DNA from: Phytohabitans aurantiacus
GTDB lineage: Bacteria; Actinomycetota; Actinomycetes; Mycobacteriales; Micromonosporaceae
Direction: 5' to 3'
Length of the DNA: 64,000 bases
Assembly: GCF_027923225.1 (NCBI RefSeq)
Contig: NZ_BSDI01000019.1
Span: 1 to 64,000 of the forward strand
The position numbers and the translations under genes were made by a program. The stretch's first letter is position 1; each line of letters opens with the position of its first letter. Shown here piece by piece: positions 34,370 through 42,477 of the stretch. The notes beneath the pieces are model-generated. The model made no database searches. It had not been told where the DNA came from and saw only the letters and a program-made list of their open reading frames with translations.

Positions 34370-35887
34370 TCAGATGCCGGGGGCGGCCGGGACTTGTTCC
34401 CGGTTCCGGGCCGCGTGACGGGGCAGGGCCAACGCTGGGATGGCGATCATCGCGGTGAGCGCGAAGGCGACCCAGAAGGCGAACCCGAACGAGTCGGCCA
34501 GCAGCGGGCCGACGACCGGCATCGCGTCGGGTTGCAGCGAGCTGATCTGGTCGGCGCCGCCGCCGTTGGTTTGGATGCCCTGCGAGGTGAGCTGGTCGGT
34601 GAGACGTTGCGTCAACGCTGTCACCAGCAGGGCGCTGCCGAGGGAGGCCCCGACCTGCTGGATGGCCGATAGCGTCGGCGCCGCCCGGGATACCGCGTCG
34701 TGGCTGAGTTTGGTGTAGGCGGCGGAGATCGTCGGCATCATCACCGCGCCGAGACCCATGCCGCGCACGAACAGGGCCACGCTCAGCCAGACGTACGACG
34801 TGTCGACGCCCACCTGGGTGAACGGGAAGGTGCCCAGCAGCCCGAGCACGATGCCGGCGGGCACGACGTAGCCCGCGCCGATCCGGTCGGTGAGCCTGCC
34901 CCCGATCACCATCGCCACCATCGCGCCCAGGCCCTGCGGGGCGAGCAGCAGCCCGGCGTTCAGCGCTCCCTCGCCGCGGACGGTCTGGTAGTACAACGGG
35001 AGTAGCAGCATGCCGCCGAACATTCCGATGGCGACGAGGAAGACCGCCACCGTGCCGCTGGCGAACAGCCGGTTGGTGAGCAGGCGGACATCGATGATCG
35101 AGCGGGCTCCCCTGTTCAGGCTGTGCCAGGTGTAGAGGGCCAAGCCAACCGCTCCCCCGATGAGCCACCCGAGCACGCTCCACTTTGCGAAGCCGCCCTG
35201 CGAACTGGCGCGGGAGAGCCCGTAGAGCAGGCACACGAGGCTTCCGGAGAGCAGGACAAGACCGCGCAGATCGAGACGGCCGCGCTCTGCCAGAGCACCA
35301 CCGGCGGGCAGCCTCCACACCGCCAGCGCGATGGCGAGGACGCCGACGGGGACGTTGACGAGGAAGATCCAGTGCCAGCTGGTGTACTCGACGAGCAGGC
35401 CGCCGAGCACGGGGCCGAACACCGGTCCCAGCAGCACGGGAACGCCGAGGATGGCCATCGCGCGCCCCATGCGTTGCGGCCCCGCGGCTCTGGCGATCAT
35501 CGCCTGCCCGGCCGGCAGCAGCAGGCCGCCGCCCAGTCCCTGGAGCACGCGGAACGCGATCAGGCTTTCGATCGACCAGGCGGCCGCGCACAGGGCCGAG
35601 CCCGCCCCGAACAGAATCACCGATGTGATCCATGCCGTCTTCGCCCCGAACCGATCCATCGCCCAGCCGGTGGCCGGGATAACGACGGCCACCGCGAGCA
35701 GGTAGCCGGTGACCACCCACTGGGTCGTGGACAGCGACGCGTCCAGCTCGGTGCTCAGCGAGTCCAGAGCCACGTTCACGATCGTGGTATCGAGAACCAC
35801 CATGATCATGCCGGCGACGATGACCAATCCCGTGACGATGACGCTGCGGTCGAGCTTGTCGGACTGTTCAGCGGTGGAAGTTGCCAT
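34370..35887 (-). CDS. MFS transporter, DHA2 (EmrB/QacA) family
   Basis: 505 residues with about 14 membrane helices. The signature MVVLDTTIVNVALDSLSTEL in helix 1, TGYLLAVAVVIPATGWAMDR and the WRWIF-like SWHWIFLVNVPVGV are characteristic of drug:H+ antiporters of the DHA2 family. It probably exports a toxic or secondary metabolite. It lies between the SDR and the membrane hydrolase with gaps of 36 and 29 bases, inside the TetR-MMPL operon. Confidence 0.9.
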   Translation of the reverse strand: MATSTAEQSDKLDRSVIVTGLVIVAGMIMVVLDTTIVNVALDSLSTELDASLSTTQWVVTGYLLAVAVVIPATGWAMDRFGAKTAWITSVILFGAGSALCAAAWSIESLIAFRVLQGLGGGLLLPAGQAMIARAAGPQRMGRAMAILGVPVLLGPVFGPVLGGLLVEYTSWHWIFLVNVPVGVLAIALAVWRLPAGGALAERGRLDLRGLVLLSGSLVCLLYGLSRASSQGGFAKWSVLGWLIGGAVGLALYTWHSLNRGARSIIDVRLLTNRLFASGTVAVFLVAIGMFGGMLLLPLYYQTVRGEGALNAGLLLAPQGLGAMVAMVIGGRLTDRIGAGYVVPAGIVLGLLGTFPFTQVGVDTSYVWLSVALFVRGMGLGAVMMPTISAAYTKLSHDAVSRAAPTLSAIQQVGASLGSALLVTALTQRLTDQLTSQGIQTNGGGADQISSLQPDAMPVVGPLLADSFGFAFWVAFALTAMIAIPALALPRHAARNREQVPAAPGI

Positions 35888-35923
35888 TACTGGCCCCTTT
35901 TTCGAGGTTCGGGGACGCGGGGT

Positions 35924-36859
35924 TTAGGCCGGCTGATTGGTGAGGCCGACCATGGCGGCGCTGTCGTTCCACATCCGGTCCCGGATCTCGTTGTCCAGGG
36001 CCATTTTCGATGGTTCGGGGAAGGCCACGTTTCCCCTGACTACGTTCATGTAGATCCGGCCCGGCGGCGGTGTGAGGGTGCCCGAGGCGGCCTGGGCCAG
36101 CACCTGGCCCGCACGCTCGGGGGTGCCGATGGCGAAGTGCGGCCGGAAGATGCTGATGACGCGGAACACGGTGTGCATCACGAGCGGGAGGATGATCCGC
36201 GCGGCGCGCGGAGCGTCCCGTCCGAGGCCGGTGCCGCCGGTGAGGCCGGGGCTGAAGGCAATCACCGTGATGCCGCGGCCCTTTACCTCGCCCGCCGCGG
36301 CGAGGGATCGCGCGGTGAGCATGTTGCCGAGTTTGGAGGCCCCGTAGGCACGTTGGCCGGAGGCGAAGCCTTCCTTGCGCGGGCGCGCCCAGGTTTGCGG
36401 TTCGAAGGTCTTCGGGGCGAGCGGGGACATGGCCGGGTCATGGGTCTCGCTGGTGGTGATCACGATGCGGCCGCCGTCGGCCACCAGCGGCAGCAGCAGG
36501 CGGACCAGGAGGTAATGGGCGAGGTGGTTGACCGCGAAGGTGAGCTCGAATCCGTCCGCGCTCACCTGGGTTGAGTTGGTCGTCTGCATGCCGGCGTTGA
36601 GGACCAGCGCGTCGATCGGTGCTCCGTTGAGTTGCCGTGTCAACCCGGCGGCGAAGGCACGGACGCTGGCCAGGGAGGTGAGGTCCAACGGCAACGTCTC
36701 GACGCCGGCGGGCACTGCCCGGCCGGAGCCGCGGGCACCCACGATGATCCGGGTGCCAGGCTCGTGCGCGAGGTGCTGGAGCGCGTGCACGCCGAGCCCG
36801 GACGTAGCACCCGTCATCACGACCACGCGAGAGGCGCTGGGTCCGACTCTGTCCTTCAT
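35924..36859 (-). CDS. short-chain dehydrogenase/reductase
   Basis: 311 residues. The cofactor motif VVVMTGATSGLGVHALQHL (TGxxxGxG) lies near the N-terminus. The structural VLNAGMQTTN, a catalytic Ser in VITTSETHD and the YGASKLGNML catalytic Tyr-x-x-x-Lys follow. It resembles the retinol-dehydrogenase/light-dependent protochlorophyllide reductase-like SDRs common in actinomycetes. It may modify the compound exported by the neighbouring pumps (inference). Start ATG 36859; 34 bases after the MMPL gene. Confidence 0.85.
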   Translation of the reverse strand: MKDRVGPSASRVVVMTGATSGLGVHALQHLAHEPGTRIIVGARGSGRAVPAGVETLPLDLTSLASVRAFAAGLTRQLNGAPIDALVLNAGMQTTNSTQVSADGFELTFAVNHLAHYLLVRLLLPLVADGGRIVITTSETHDPAMSPLAPKTFEPQTWARPRKEGFASGQRAYGASKLGNMLTARSLAAAGEVKGRGITVIAFSPGLTGGTGLGRDAPRAARIILPLVMHTVFRVISIFRPHFAIGTPERAGQVLAQAASGTLTPPPGRIYMNVVRGNVAFPEPSKMALDNEIRDRMWNDSAAMVGLTNQPA

Positions 36860-36893
36860 TTCATTTGCCTCGTAATCGTAGGAACCACGACGC

Positions 36894-39263
36894 TCAGGCC
36901 CTGACAGGTTGCGTGTCGGCGCCGGCTTCCCGGTCGCTGTCGCGGTAGTGGTCGGTGAGGTGGGGTCGGTTAAGGCTTTGGCCTTCGACGTCGATGTTGG
37001 GCAGGATGCGGTCGAGCCATCGCGGGAGCCACCAGGCGCGTTCGCCCATGAGGTACATCAGCGCCGGGATGAGGCACATGCGCACGACGAAGGCGTCGAA
37101 CAGGACGGCGACGGCGAGGGCGAAGCCCATCGACTGGATGACGGGCTCGCCCATGAACATGAACCCACCGAATACCGCGGTCATGATCAGCGCCGCGGCG
37201 GTGACCACCCTGGCGCTGTTGCGGAACCCGTCGACCACGGCCTCGCGGTAGGACGCGCCGTGGACGTGCGCCTCACGGATGCGGGTGACCAGGAAGACCT
37301 GGTAGTCCATCGCGAGGCCGAAGACCAGACCGATCAGGAAGATCGGGATGAAGCTGATGATCGGCTGTCCGGGGAAGAGCCCGAACGTGCCTTCCTGGAA
37401 CATGGTGACCGTGGCGCCCAGGGTGGCCATGACTGAGAGCAGGAATCCCAGGGTGGCGGTCAGCGGCACCAGGATGGACCGGAAGACGACCATCAGGATG
37501 AGGAACGCCAAGCCGATGACGACCCCAAGGTAGAGCGGCAGGGCCTCGGCGAGCCGCTGGGAGACGTCGGTCTGGATGGCGGTGAGGCCGGTGATGCCGA
37601 TGCTGGTACCGGTCGAGGTCTCGATATCGGCTTGTGTGTCGCGCAGGTTGTCCAGCAGCTTCTCGGTCGAGGTGTCTTCCGGTCCGTGGACCGGGGTGAT
37701 GAGCACGAGCGCCCCGGTGCCGTCCTCGTTCATCCCGCCCAGCTGCGCGTTGGCGACGTCCTCGTGGCCGCTGGCCCACTGGACGATCTGCTGATAGGCC
37801 GCGGGACGCTGTGCGGCGGGTACGCCGCGGCCGTCGATGACGGTCAGCATCGGCGCCAGGCGGCCCTCACCGAACGCGTCGTTGACCAGGTCGGCGGCCT
37901 TGCGCTGGGTGGTGTCGGTCGGCGCGGTGGAGTCCGAGGGGAAGGCCAGGTGCAGTCGAGTGGAGGGGATGGCGATCAAACCGAGCGCTACGACAACGAG
38001 GGCGGCGAAGGCGATCGGTGCCCGGCCCACGAGTCGGGCCCAGCGCACGCCGTTGTTGACGACCTGGCCGGACTTGTCGCGGGCCGGTGTGTAGCGGCGG
38101 AACCGGCCGGCGAACGCCTTGGACTTGAAGATGCCCAGGACCGCCGGAAGCAGGGTGAGCGCGACCAGGACCGCGATGATGACGGTGGCAGCCGCTCCCC
38201 AGCCCATGGCGGCCAGGAACGGCACGCCGGTCAGGCTCAGCGCGGCGAGCGCGATGACCACGGTCAGACCGGCGAACACCACCGCGGAGCCGGCCGTGCC
38301 GACCGCGACGCCGATCGCCTCGGCCCGATCCTCGGTGTGTTCGAGCTCATTGCGGTAGCGGGCCAGGATGAACAGGGCGTAGTCGATGCCGACACCCAGG
38401 CCGATCATCGTGGCCAGTAGCGGGGTGCTGGAATCCAGCGTGACGAAAGCGGTCATGGCGGTGATGCCGGTGACGCCGAGGCCGACGCCGAGGCCGGCGG
38501 TCAGGATGGGTAGGCCGGCGGCGACCAGCGACCCGAAGGTGAACGCGAGCACGAGCAGCGCGATCGCGATACCGATCAGCTCGACGCTGACGCCGCCCTC
38601 CTCCTCGCCACCCGGGCCGGCCGCCATGCCCGCGCCAGTGACCTCGACCTGCAGGCCATCCCCGCGGGCGGTCTTGACCAGGTCGAGCACCTGCTCGCGG
38701 GTGCCGGCCTCGACGTCGGTGGTGGTGGCGACGTTGAAAGCGAAGTCGATGGTGCCCACGCGGCCGTCTGGCGAGAGCGGCGAGACAGCGGCCGCGTTCT
38801 TCTCAGCCGTCTGCCTCGCGGCGGCGACCGCTGCCGCGTCGCCGCCCGAGTTCTGGGCGCTCTGGACCGCCATGTCGACGATCCGCTTCTCCATCGCCGC
38901 GGCGGCTTCTACCGGGCCAACCGGCGGCTCTTCGGGCATCTGCGGCACCGACCGCAGCCCGTCGAGCAGGGTGGAGATCCGGCCCGCGTATGGCTGCTCG
39001 GCGAGGGTGCGGCCCTCGGGCGCGGCCACCACGATCGAGACCGATGCCTCGTCGATCGCGTTGCCCGAGCCGGGGAACAGCTCCTGCTGCAGGTCGGTGG
39101 CTTTCTCAGACGGGATGCCGGGGATCGAGAACTGGTCCGACATCGGCTGCGACATCGTGGCGGCAACCGTGCCGACCCCGATCAGCGCCACCATCCAGAC
39201 GGCCAATACCAGCGGCCAGCGCCGGTAAGCGGTCTTTCCGAGCCGGTACAGGAGGGTTGCCAT
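36894..39263 (-). CDS. MMPL/RND-family transporter
   Basis: 789 residues in the typical MMPL layout: helix 1 at about 15-35, a large extracytoplasmic loop, a block of five helices containing GLGVGIDYALFILARYR, a second loop, and a second block with VFGLAMDYQVFLVTRIREAH. The two Gly-x-x-x-Asp-Tyr motifs carry the proton-relay residues and are intact. Such proteins export lipids or small molecules. It is directly downstream of a TetR gene (22 bases) and heads the efflux operon. Confidence 0.9.
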   Translation of the reverse strand: MATLLYRLGKTAYRRWPLVLAVWMVALIGVGTVAATMSQPMSDQFSIPGIPSEKATDLQQELFPGSGNAIDEASVSIVVAAPEGRTLAEQPYAGRISTLLDGLRSVPQMPEEPPVGPVEAAAAMEKRIVDMAVQSAQNSGGDAAAVAAARQTAEKNAAAVSPLSPDGRVGTIDFAFNVATTTDVEAGTREQVLDLVKTARGDGLQVEVTGAGMAAGPGGEEEGGVSVELIGIAIALLVLAFTFGSLVAAGLPILTAGLGVGLGVTGITAMTAFVTLDSSTPLLATMIGLGVGIDYALFILARYRNELEHTEDRAEAIGVAVGTAGSAVVFAGLTVVIALAALSLTGVPFLAAMGWGAAATVIIAVLVALTLLPAVLGIFKSKAFAGRFRRYTPARDKSGQVVNNGVRWARLVGRAPIAFAALVVVALGLIAIPSTRLHLAFPSDSTAPTDTTQRKAADLVNDAFGEGRLAPMLTVIDGRGVPAAQRPAAYQQIVQWASGHEDVANAQLGGMNEDGTGALVLITPVHGPEDTSTEKLLDNLRDTQADIETSTGTSIGITGLTAIQTDVSQRLAEALPLYLGVVIGLAFLILMVVFRSILVPLTATLGFLLSVMATLGATVTMFQEGTFGLFPGQPIISFIPIFLIGLVFGLAMDYQVFLVTRIREAHVHGASYREAVVDGFRNSARVVTAAALIMTAVFGGFMFMGEPVIQSMGFALAVAVLFDAFVVRMCLIPALMYLMGERAWWLPRWLDRILPNIDVEGQSLNRPHLTDHYRDSDREAGADTQPVRA

Positions 39264-39285
39264 CAGAAGTCTCCAGAAGATTGAG

Positions 39286-39867
39286 TCAGTCGAAGAGCGC
39301 GGCAGCGCCGTCGAAGGCGGCCATGAAGTACGCGGCGAGACTGGTGCTCGGGTCGGCGACGAACGCGTCGAGCGCGACGTCGAACAGCGACAAGGTGACC
39401 GTGGCGGCCGCGCGTGCCCGCAGCGGGTCGAATCTCGCGCCCTCGCGCTCCAGGATCGCGTCGGCGAGGAACGCGGCGACCTTGGCGAAGTTCTCGTGCA
39501 TCGCCTTGTGTAGTCGGGCGTCGGCGGCGATCAGTCGCCGCACTCGCTCCCAGTCCTCGGGCGCGAGGTCCTTGCTGTCAAGGAACGCACCGATGGTCGC
39601 CTTCACGTCGTCCGCGAGGCGGCCGGTCGGGCCGCCGGCGCGGAACTCGATAAGCCTTGACGGGTCGGGGGCCGGCGGTACGCCGAGGACGGCGTCGAGC
39701 TTGCCCGACACGTAGTTGAACAGGGTCCGCCGGGAGACGCCCGCGCAGTCGGCGACGTCGTGCATGGTGAACCCGTCGAGACCGCGCTCTTCGGCCAGAT
39801 CCTGCGCGCAGCGGGTGATCCGGGCGGCGGTCATCTTCCGGTTCAGCGAGGTTGCACTTTCAGCCAC
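39286..39867 (-). CDS. TetR-family regulator of the efflux operon
   Basis: 193 residues if translation starts at GTG 39867; an ATG at 39834 is possible and neither has a good ribosome binding site, so a leaderless start is likely. The DNA-binding region reads ITRCAQDLAEERGLDGFTMH and VSRRTLFNYVSGKLDAVLG, a clear TetR helix-turn-helix. The C-terminal ligand domain is divergent, as usual. It is the first gene of the operon with the MMPL, SDR and DHA2 genes. A long inverted repeat covers its own start region. Confidence 0.85.
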   Translation of the reverse strand: MAESATSLNRKMTAARITRCAQDLAEERGLDGFTMHDVADCAGVSRRTLFNYVSGKLDAVLGVPPAPDPSRLIEFRAGGPTGRLADDVKATIGAFLDSKDLAPEDWERVRRLIAADARLHKAMHENFAKVAAFLADAILEREGARFDPLRARAAATVTLSLFDVALDAFVADPSTSLAAYFMAAFDGAAALFD

Positions 39868-39877
39868 AAGTGCAACC
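39850..39877. promoter_or_regulatory. inverted repeat over the tetR start, probable autoregulatory operator
   Basis: GGTTGCACTT and AAGTGCAACC are perfect 10-base reverse complements with an 8-base spacer. The repeat covers the predicted translation start of the TetR gene. A related GCATTGCAC lies at 39904-39912. Binding here would block transcription of the whole TetR-MMPL-SDR-MFS operon. Confidence 0.6.
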
Positions 39878-39947
39878 TTTACACGATCGCCGTCAGGGTG
39901 CAAGCATTGCACTAATGAAGGTGGAGTGCATCACAGCCTTCCGGGCG

Positions 39948-40529
39948 TCATCTCTGCCCGGGCGCTCCCGCACGGAGCCCGTCCATGACCAGGTCCAGCA
40001 GCCGGGTGGCCTGGGCCCGCCAGTCGCCGCGGGCATCGATCTGCCAGATGCCGGCGATGGCCAGGATGAAGTCGTCGACCGTTACCCCCGGACGGATGGC
40101 GCCCGCCTCGTGATTGGCGGCGAGCAGAGCGTTGATCGCCTGGACCACCAGCGCGTATCCCGGCTGCGCCGGGCCGTCCGTCGTGCCGATGATCTGGCGC
40201 ATCGCGTCGGACAGGCCGACCTTGGCGACGGCGAAGCGGGCGAGCTGGTCCATCCACTCGCGCAGGGCCTGGTCGGGCTTGCGCGTAGCGAGCAACTCCG
40301 TCGCCGCGTCTGTGAGCAGTTGAACCTCGTGGCGGTAGACCTCCAACACGAGCGCCTCCCGACTCGGGAAGTTGCGGTAGAACGTGCCCTGCCCAACCCC
40401 GGCCTTCTTGGCGATCACGCTCAGCGGGACGTCCGCGGTATGCGACAGCTCAGCCAGCGCCACCTGCAGGATCCGCTCGCGATTGCGCTGCGCGTCCGAG
40501 CGCTGAGGCCCACCGATCCTGGACTCCAC
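39948..40529 (-). CDS. TetR-family regulator, likely repressor of two operators
   Basis: 193 residues. The GTG start at 40529 was chosen because GGAGGTGGGG lies just upstream. The helix-turn-helix is at about residues 11-55 (RERILQVALAELSHTADVPL, VIAKKAGVGQGTFYRNFPSR). The C-terminal half is a typical TetR ligand domain (LREWMDQLARFAVAKVGLSD). The inverted repeat at 40564-40608 lies 35 bases upstream of its start. A nearly identical one lies in front of the NAD(P)-binding gene at 31867. Confidence 0.85.
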   Translation of the reverse strand: MESRIGGPQRSDAQRNRERILQVALAELSHTADVPLSVIAKKAGVGQGTFYRNFPSREALVLEVYRHEVQLLTDAATELLATRKPDQALREWMDQLARFAVAKVGLSDAMRQIIGTTDGPAQPGYALVVQAINALLAANHEAGAIRPGVTVDDFILAIAGIWQIDARGDWRAQATRLLDLVMDGLRAGAPGQR

Positions 40530-40563
40530 TGCCCCACCTCCGGGCTCACGCCTGCTCTTGCCA

Positions 40564-40608
40564 AGCGGACAACTGTCCGCTACGTTCCGAGTAACGGACA
40601 CTAGTCCG
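40564..40608 (+). promoter_or_regulatory. TetR operator and promoter of the SnoaL-like gene
   Basis: AGCGGACA-AC-TGTCCGCT at 40564-40581, then TACGTT/spacer, then an imperfect CGGAC-ACTA-GTCCG at 40595-40608. The arrangement of two palindromes around a 7-base GTTCNGN core matches 31796-31838. A promoter fits: TTGCCA at 40558-40563, 17 bases, TACGTT at 40581-40586, reading towards the gene at 40697. The divergent tetR gene starts at 40529. Confidence 0.65.
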
Positions 40609-40696
40609 CTTAGGTCCAGCCTAACGCCAGCCGCCGCCGAGGCGAGCGGCAGTCCCGGCGCCGTAGACCTGCCGCATACAAGCCTTGGAGACAGCC

Positions 40697-41230
40697 ATGA
40701 AACTCCGCGTACCCAGCCGCCGCGTCACCCTTGTCAGCGTCGGCGTTCTCGCGGCCGCCGCCCTGACCGCCAGCGGCAACGCCGCATTCGCCGACGCCGA
40801 GACGACGCCGCGGTATGCCGCCACGGCCGCCTCCCACGGCGCCCCGGCCAACCAGGAGGCGCGCAACAAGCGCGTTGCACTCGCCTTCATGGACCTGGCC
40901 ATCAACCAGAAGCAGCCGCAGAAGGCGGCCGACCTCTACATGGGCACCACCTTCATCCAGCACAACCCCCAGAATCCCGACGGCAAGGTGGCATTCGTGG
41001 CCTGGGCGCAAGGGCTCATCACCGTGGCGCCGAACGTCAAGGTGGACGTCAAGCGGGCCCTCGCCGACGGTGATCTCGTAATGGTGCACAGCCACTTCAC
41101 GCTCTCCGCGACCGACCGCGGCTTCGCGGTCGCCGACATCTTCCGGCTGAAGAACGGCAGGATCGTCGAACACTGGGACGTCAGCCAGCCGGTGCCCGAG
41201 ACCTCGGCCAACGACAACACCATGTTCTGA
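40697..41230 (+). CDS. secreted SnoaL/NTF2-like protein
   Basis: 177 residues from ATG 40697 (TTGGAG upstream). A signal peptide is clear: VPSRRVTLVSVGVLAAAALTA followed by an Ala-rich cleavage region (NAAFADA). The mature part is a SnoaL-like NTF2 fold (VALAFMDLAINQKQPQKAAD, YIQHNPQNPDG-type TFIQHNPQNPDG, DIFRLKNGRIVEHWDVSQPV). Such domains bind small molecules or catalyse simple lyase or isomerase steps. Its promoter overlaps the TetR operator. Confidence 0.75.
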   Translation: MKLRVPSRRVTLVSVGVLAAAALTASGNAAFADAETTPRYAATAASHGAPANQEARNKRVALAFMDLAINQKQPQKAADLYMGTTFIQHNPQNPDGKVAFVAWAQGLITVAPNVKVDVKRALADGDLVMVHSHFTLSATDRGFAVADIFRLKNGRIVEHWDVSQPVPETSANDNTMF

Positions 41231-41251
41231 CCCCGGCAGGCGGACACCGCG

Positions 41252-42073
41252 ATGAGCAGCGGCCACCGCGCGGCAAGACCGAAGCCCGTCCGGGAGTTGC
41301 TGCTCGTCGCGGTCCTTTTCCTGGCGTACCGGTTGGGCCGCCAGGCGTTGGCGGGCGACCTGCCGACGGCGTACGCCAACGCCGCCGGCATCTGGCATCT
41401 CGAACGGGCGTGGGGACTGCCCAACGAGGCGGCCCTGCAACAGACGATCCTCGGCCACGGCTGGCTGGTGCGAGCCGCGAACCTCTACTACGCCGGGGTG
41501 CACTTCCCCGCCACCGCAGCATTTCTCCTGTGGACGTACCTGCGCCGCCCGCACCTCTACCGCTGGGCCCGCACCACCCTCGCGGCGCTGACCGCTGCGG
41601 CGTTCACCGTGCAGGTCCTCATCCCGCTGGCACCACCGCGGCTGCTCGCGGCGGCCGGCATGGTCGACACCGCGGCCGTCGTCGGGCCCAACGTCTACAC
41701 CGCCAGCACCGACGCCATCACCAACCAGTACGCGGCGATGCCGTCGCTGCACGTCGGCTGGGCGGCGGTCGTCGCCATCGTGCTCATCCACGCCACCGGC
41801 GGCCGCTGGCGCTGGTTGTGGCTGCTGCACCCGCTGGCCACCCTCGCCGTCGTCGTGGCCACCGCCAACCACTACTGGCTCGACGCCGCCGTCGCGCTGA
41901 CGCTACTCGGCGCCATCCTGCTTCTGCTGAGCCGCCACCGCGACTCTCCACAATGGATTGGCGTGCCGATCGGGAGGCATGCGGCGGCGTGGTTCGTGGG
42001 AACGCGGAGGGTGAGGCTGCGGGAGCGGCGGACCGGGACCACGACGGACATCGCGGTAGCTCCCAAGATTTAG
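41252..42073 (+). CDS. PAP2-like inositolphosphotransferase-type membrane protein
   Basis: 273 residues with about six membrane helices. Motifs QYAAMPSLHVGWA (catalytic Ser-Leu-His) and ATANHYWLDA (second His and Asp) match the PAP2/Aur1-Ipt1 superfamily of lipid phosphate phosphatases and transferases. It follows the SnoaL-like gene by 21 bases and may share its promoter. Its stop overlaps the end of the convergent recombinase cassette by 4 bases. The last about 20 residues (Arg-rich) could derive from the inserted element. Confidence 0.75.
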   Translation: MSSGHRAARPKPVRELLLVAVLFLAYRLGRQALAGDLPTAYANAAGIWHLERAWGLPNEAALQQTILGHGWLVRAANLYYAGVHFPATAAFLLWTYLRRPHLYRWARTTLAALTAAAFTVQVLIPLAPPRLLAAAGMVDTAAVVGPNVYTASTDAITNQYAAMPSLHVGWAAVVAIVLIHATGGRWRWLWLLHPLATLAVVVATANHYWLDAAVALTLLGAILLLLSRHRDSPQWIGVPIGRHAAAWFVGTRRVRLRERRTGTTTDIAVAPKI

Positions 42074-42477
42074 CCCCCGCCACCGAAGAGCGGGACAATA
42101 CGGGCGGTGGAATTGGCTGCCTGCCGACGGAGCGTGGCGTTCTCAGAGTGCAAGGCGGCGATCACGGTGGCGGCTGCGTCGATCTGGTCCTGGAGTTTGC
42201 GGCGTTCACGCTGGCTGGTTCGTAGGCGGCTGCGCAATTGTTCGAATTCTTCGTCGCGTTGCCGTGCGGCGACGCCGGCAGGACTTTCGCTGACGCGGGC
42301 GTCCCATTCCGCGAGGACATCGGCGGCGCGGTTCATGGTCGCGCGGCTTACCTGGGCTTCACGCCAGAGGTTGTTCTTGGTCAGCTTGCCGTCGGTGTGC
42401 TGCGGCTGGCCGTTGAAGAGACGTTCCATCGCGTCGCGGAGCCGTTGCCGGGTGGCGGGTGACACGTGCTCGGTCAT
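42070..42477 (-). CDS. small coiled-coil protein of the recombinase trio (TnpC/DUF6262-like)
   Basis: 135 residues. The N-terminal part looks DNA-binding (VSPATRQRLRDAMERLFNG, LTKNNLWREAQVSRATMNRA). The rest is a coiled coil with regular Leu/charged repeats (EEFEQLRSRLRTSQRERRKL, QIDAAATVIAALHSENATLR). TnpC of Tn554 is a similar small protein that aids orientation or efficiency of transposition (known for Tn554). It overlaps the preceding recombinase gene by 4 bases. Confidence 0.65.
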   Translation of the reverse strand: MTEHVSPATRQRLRDAMERLFNGQPQHTDGKLTKNNLWREAQVSRATMNRAADVLAEWDARVSESPAGVAARQRDEEFEQLRSRLRTSQRERRKLQDQIDAAATVIAALHSENATLRRQAANSTARIVPLFGGGG

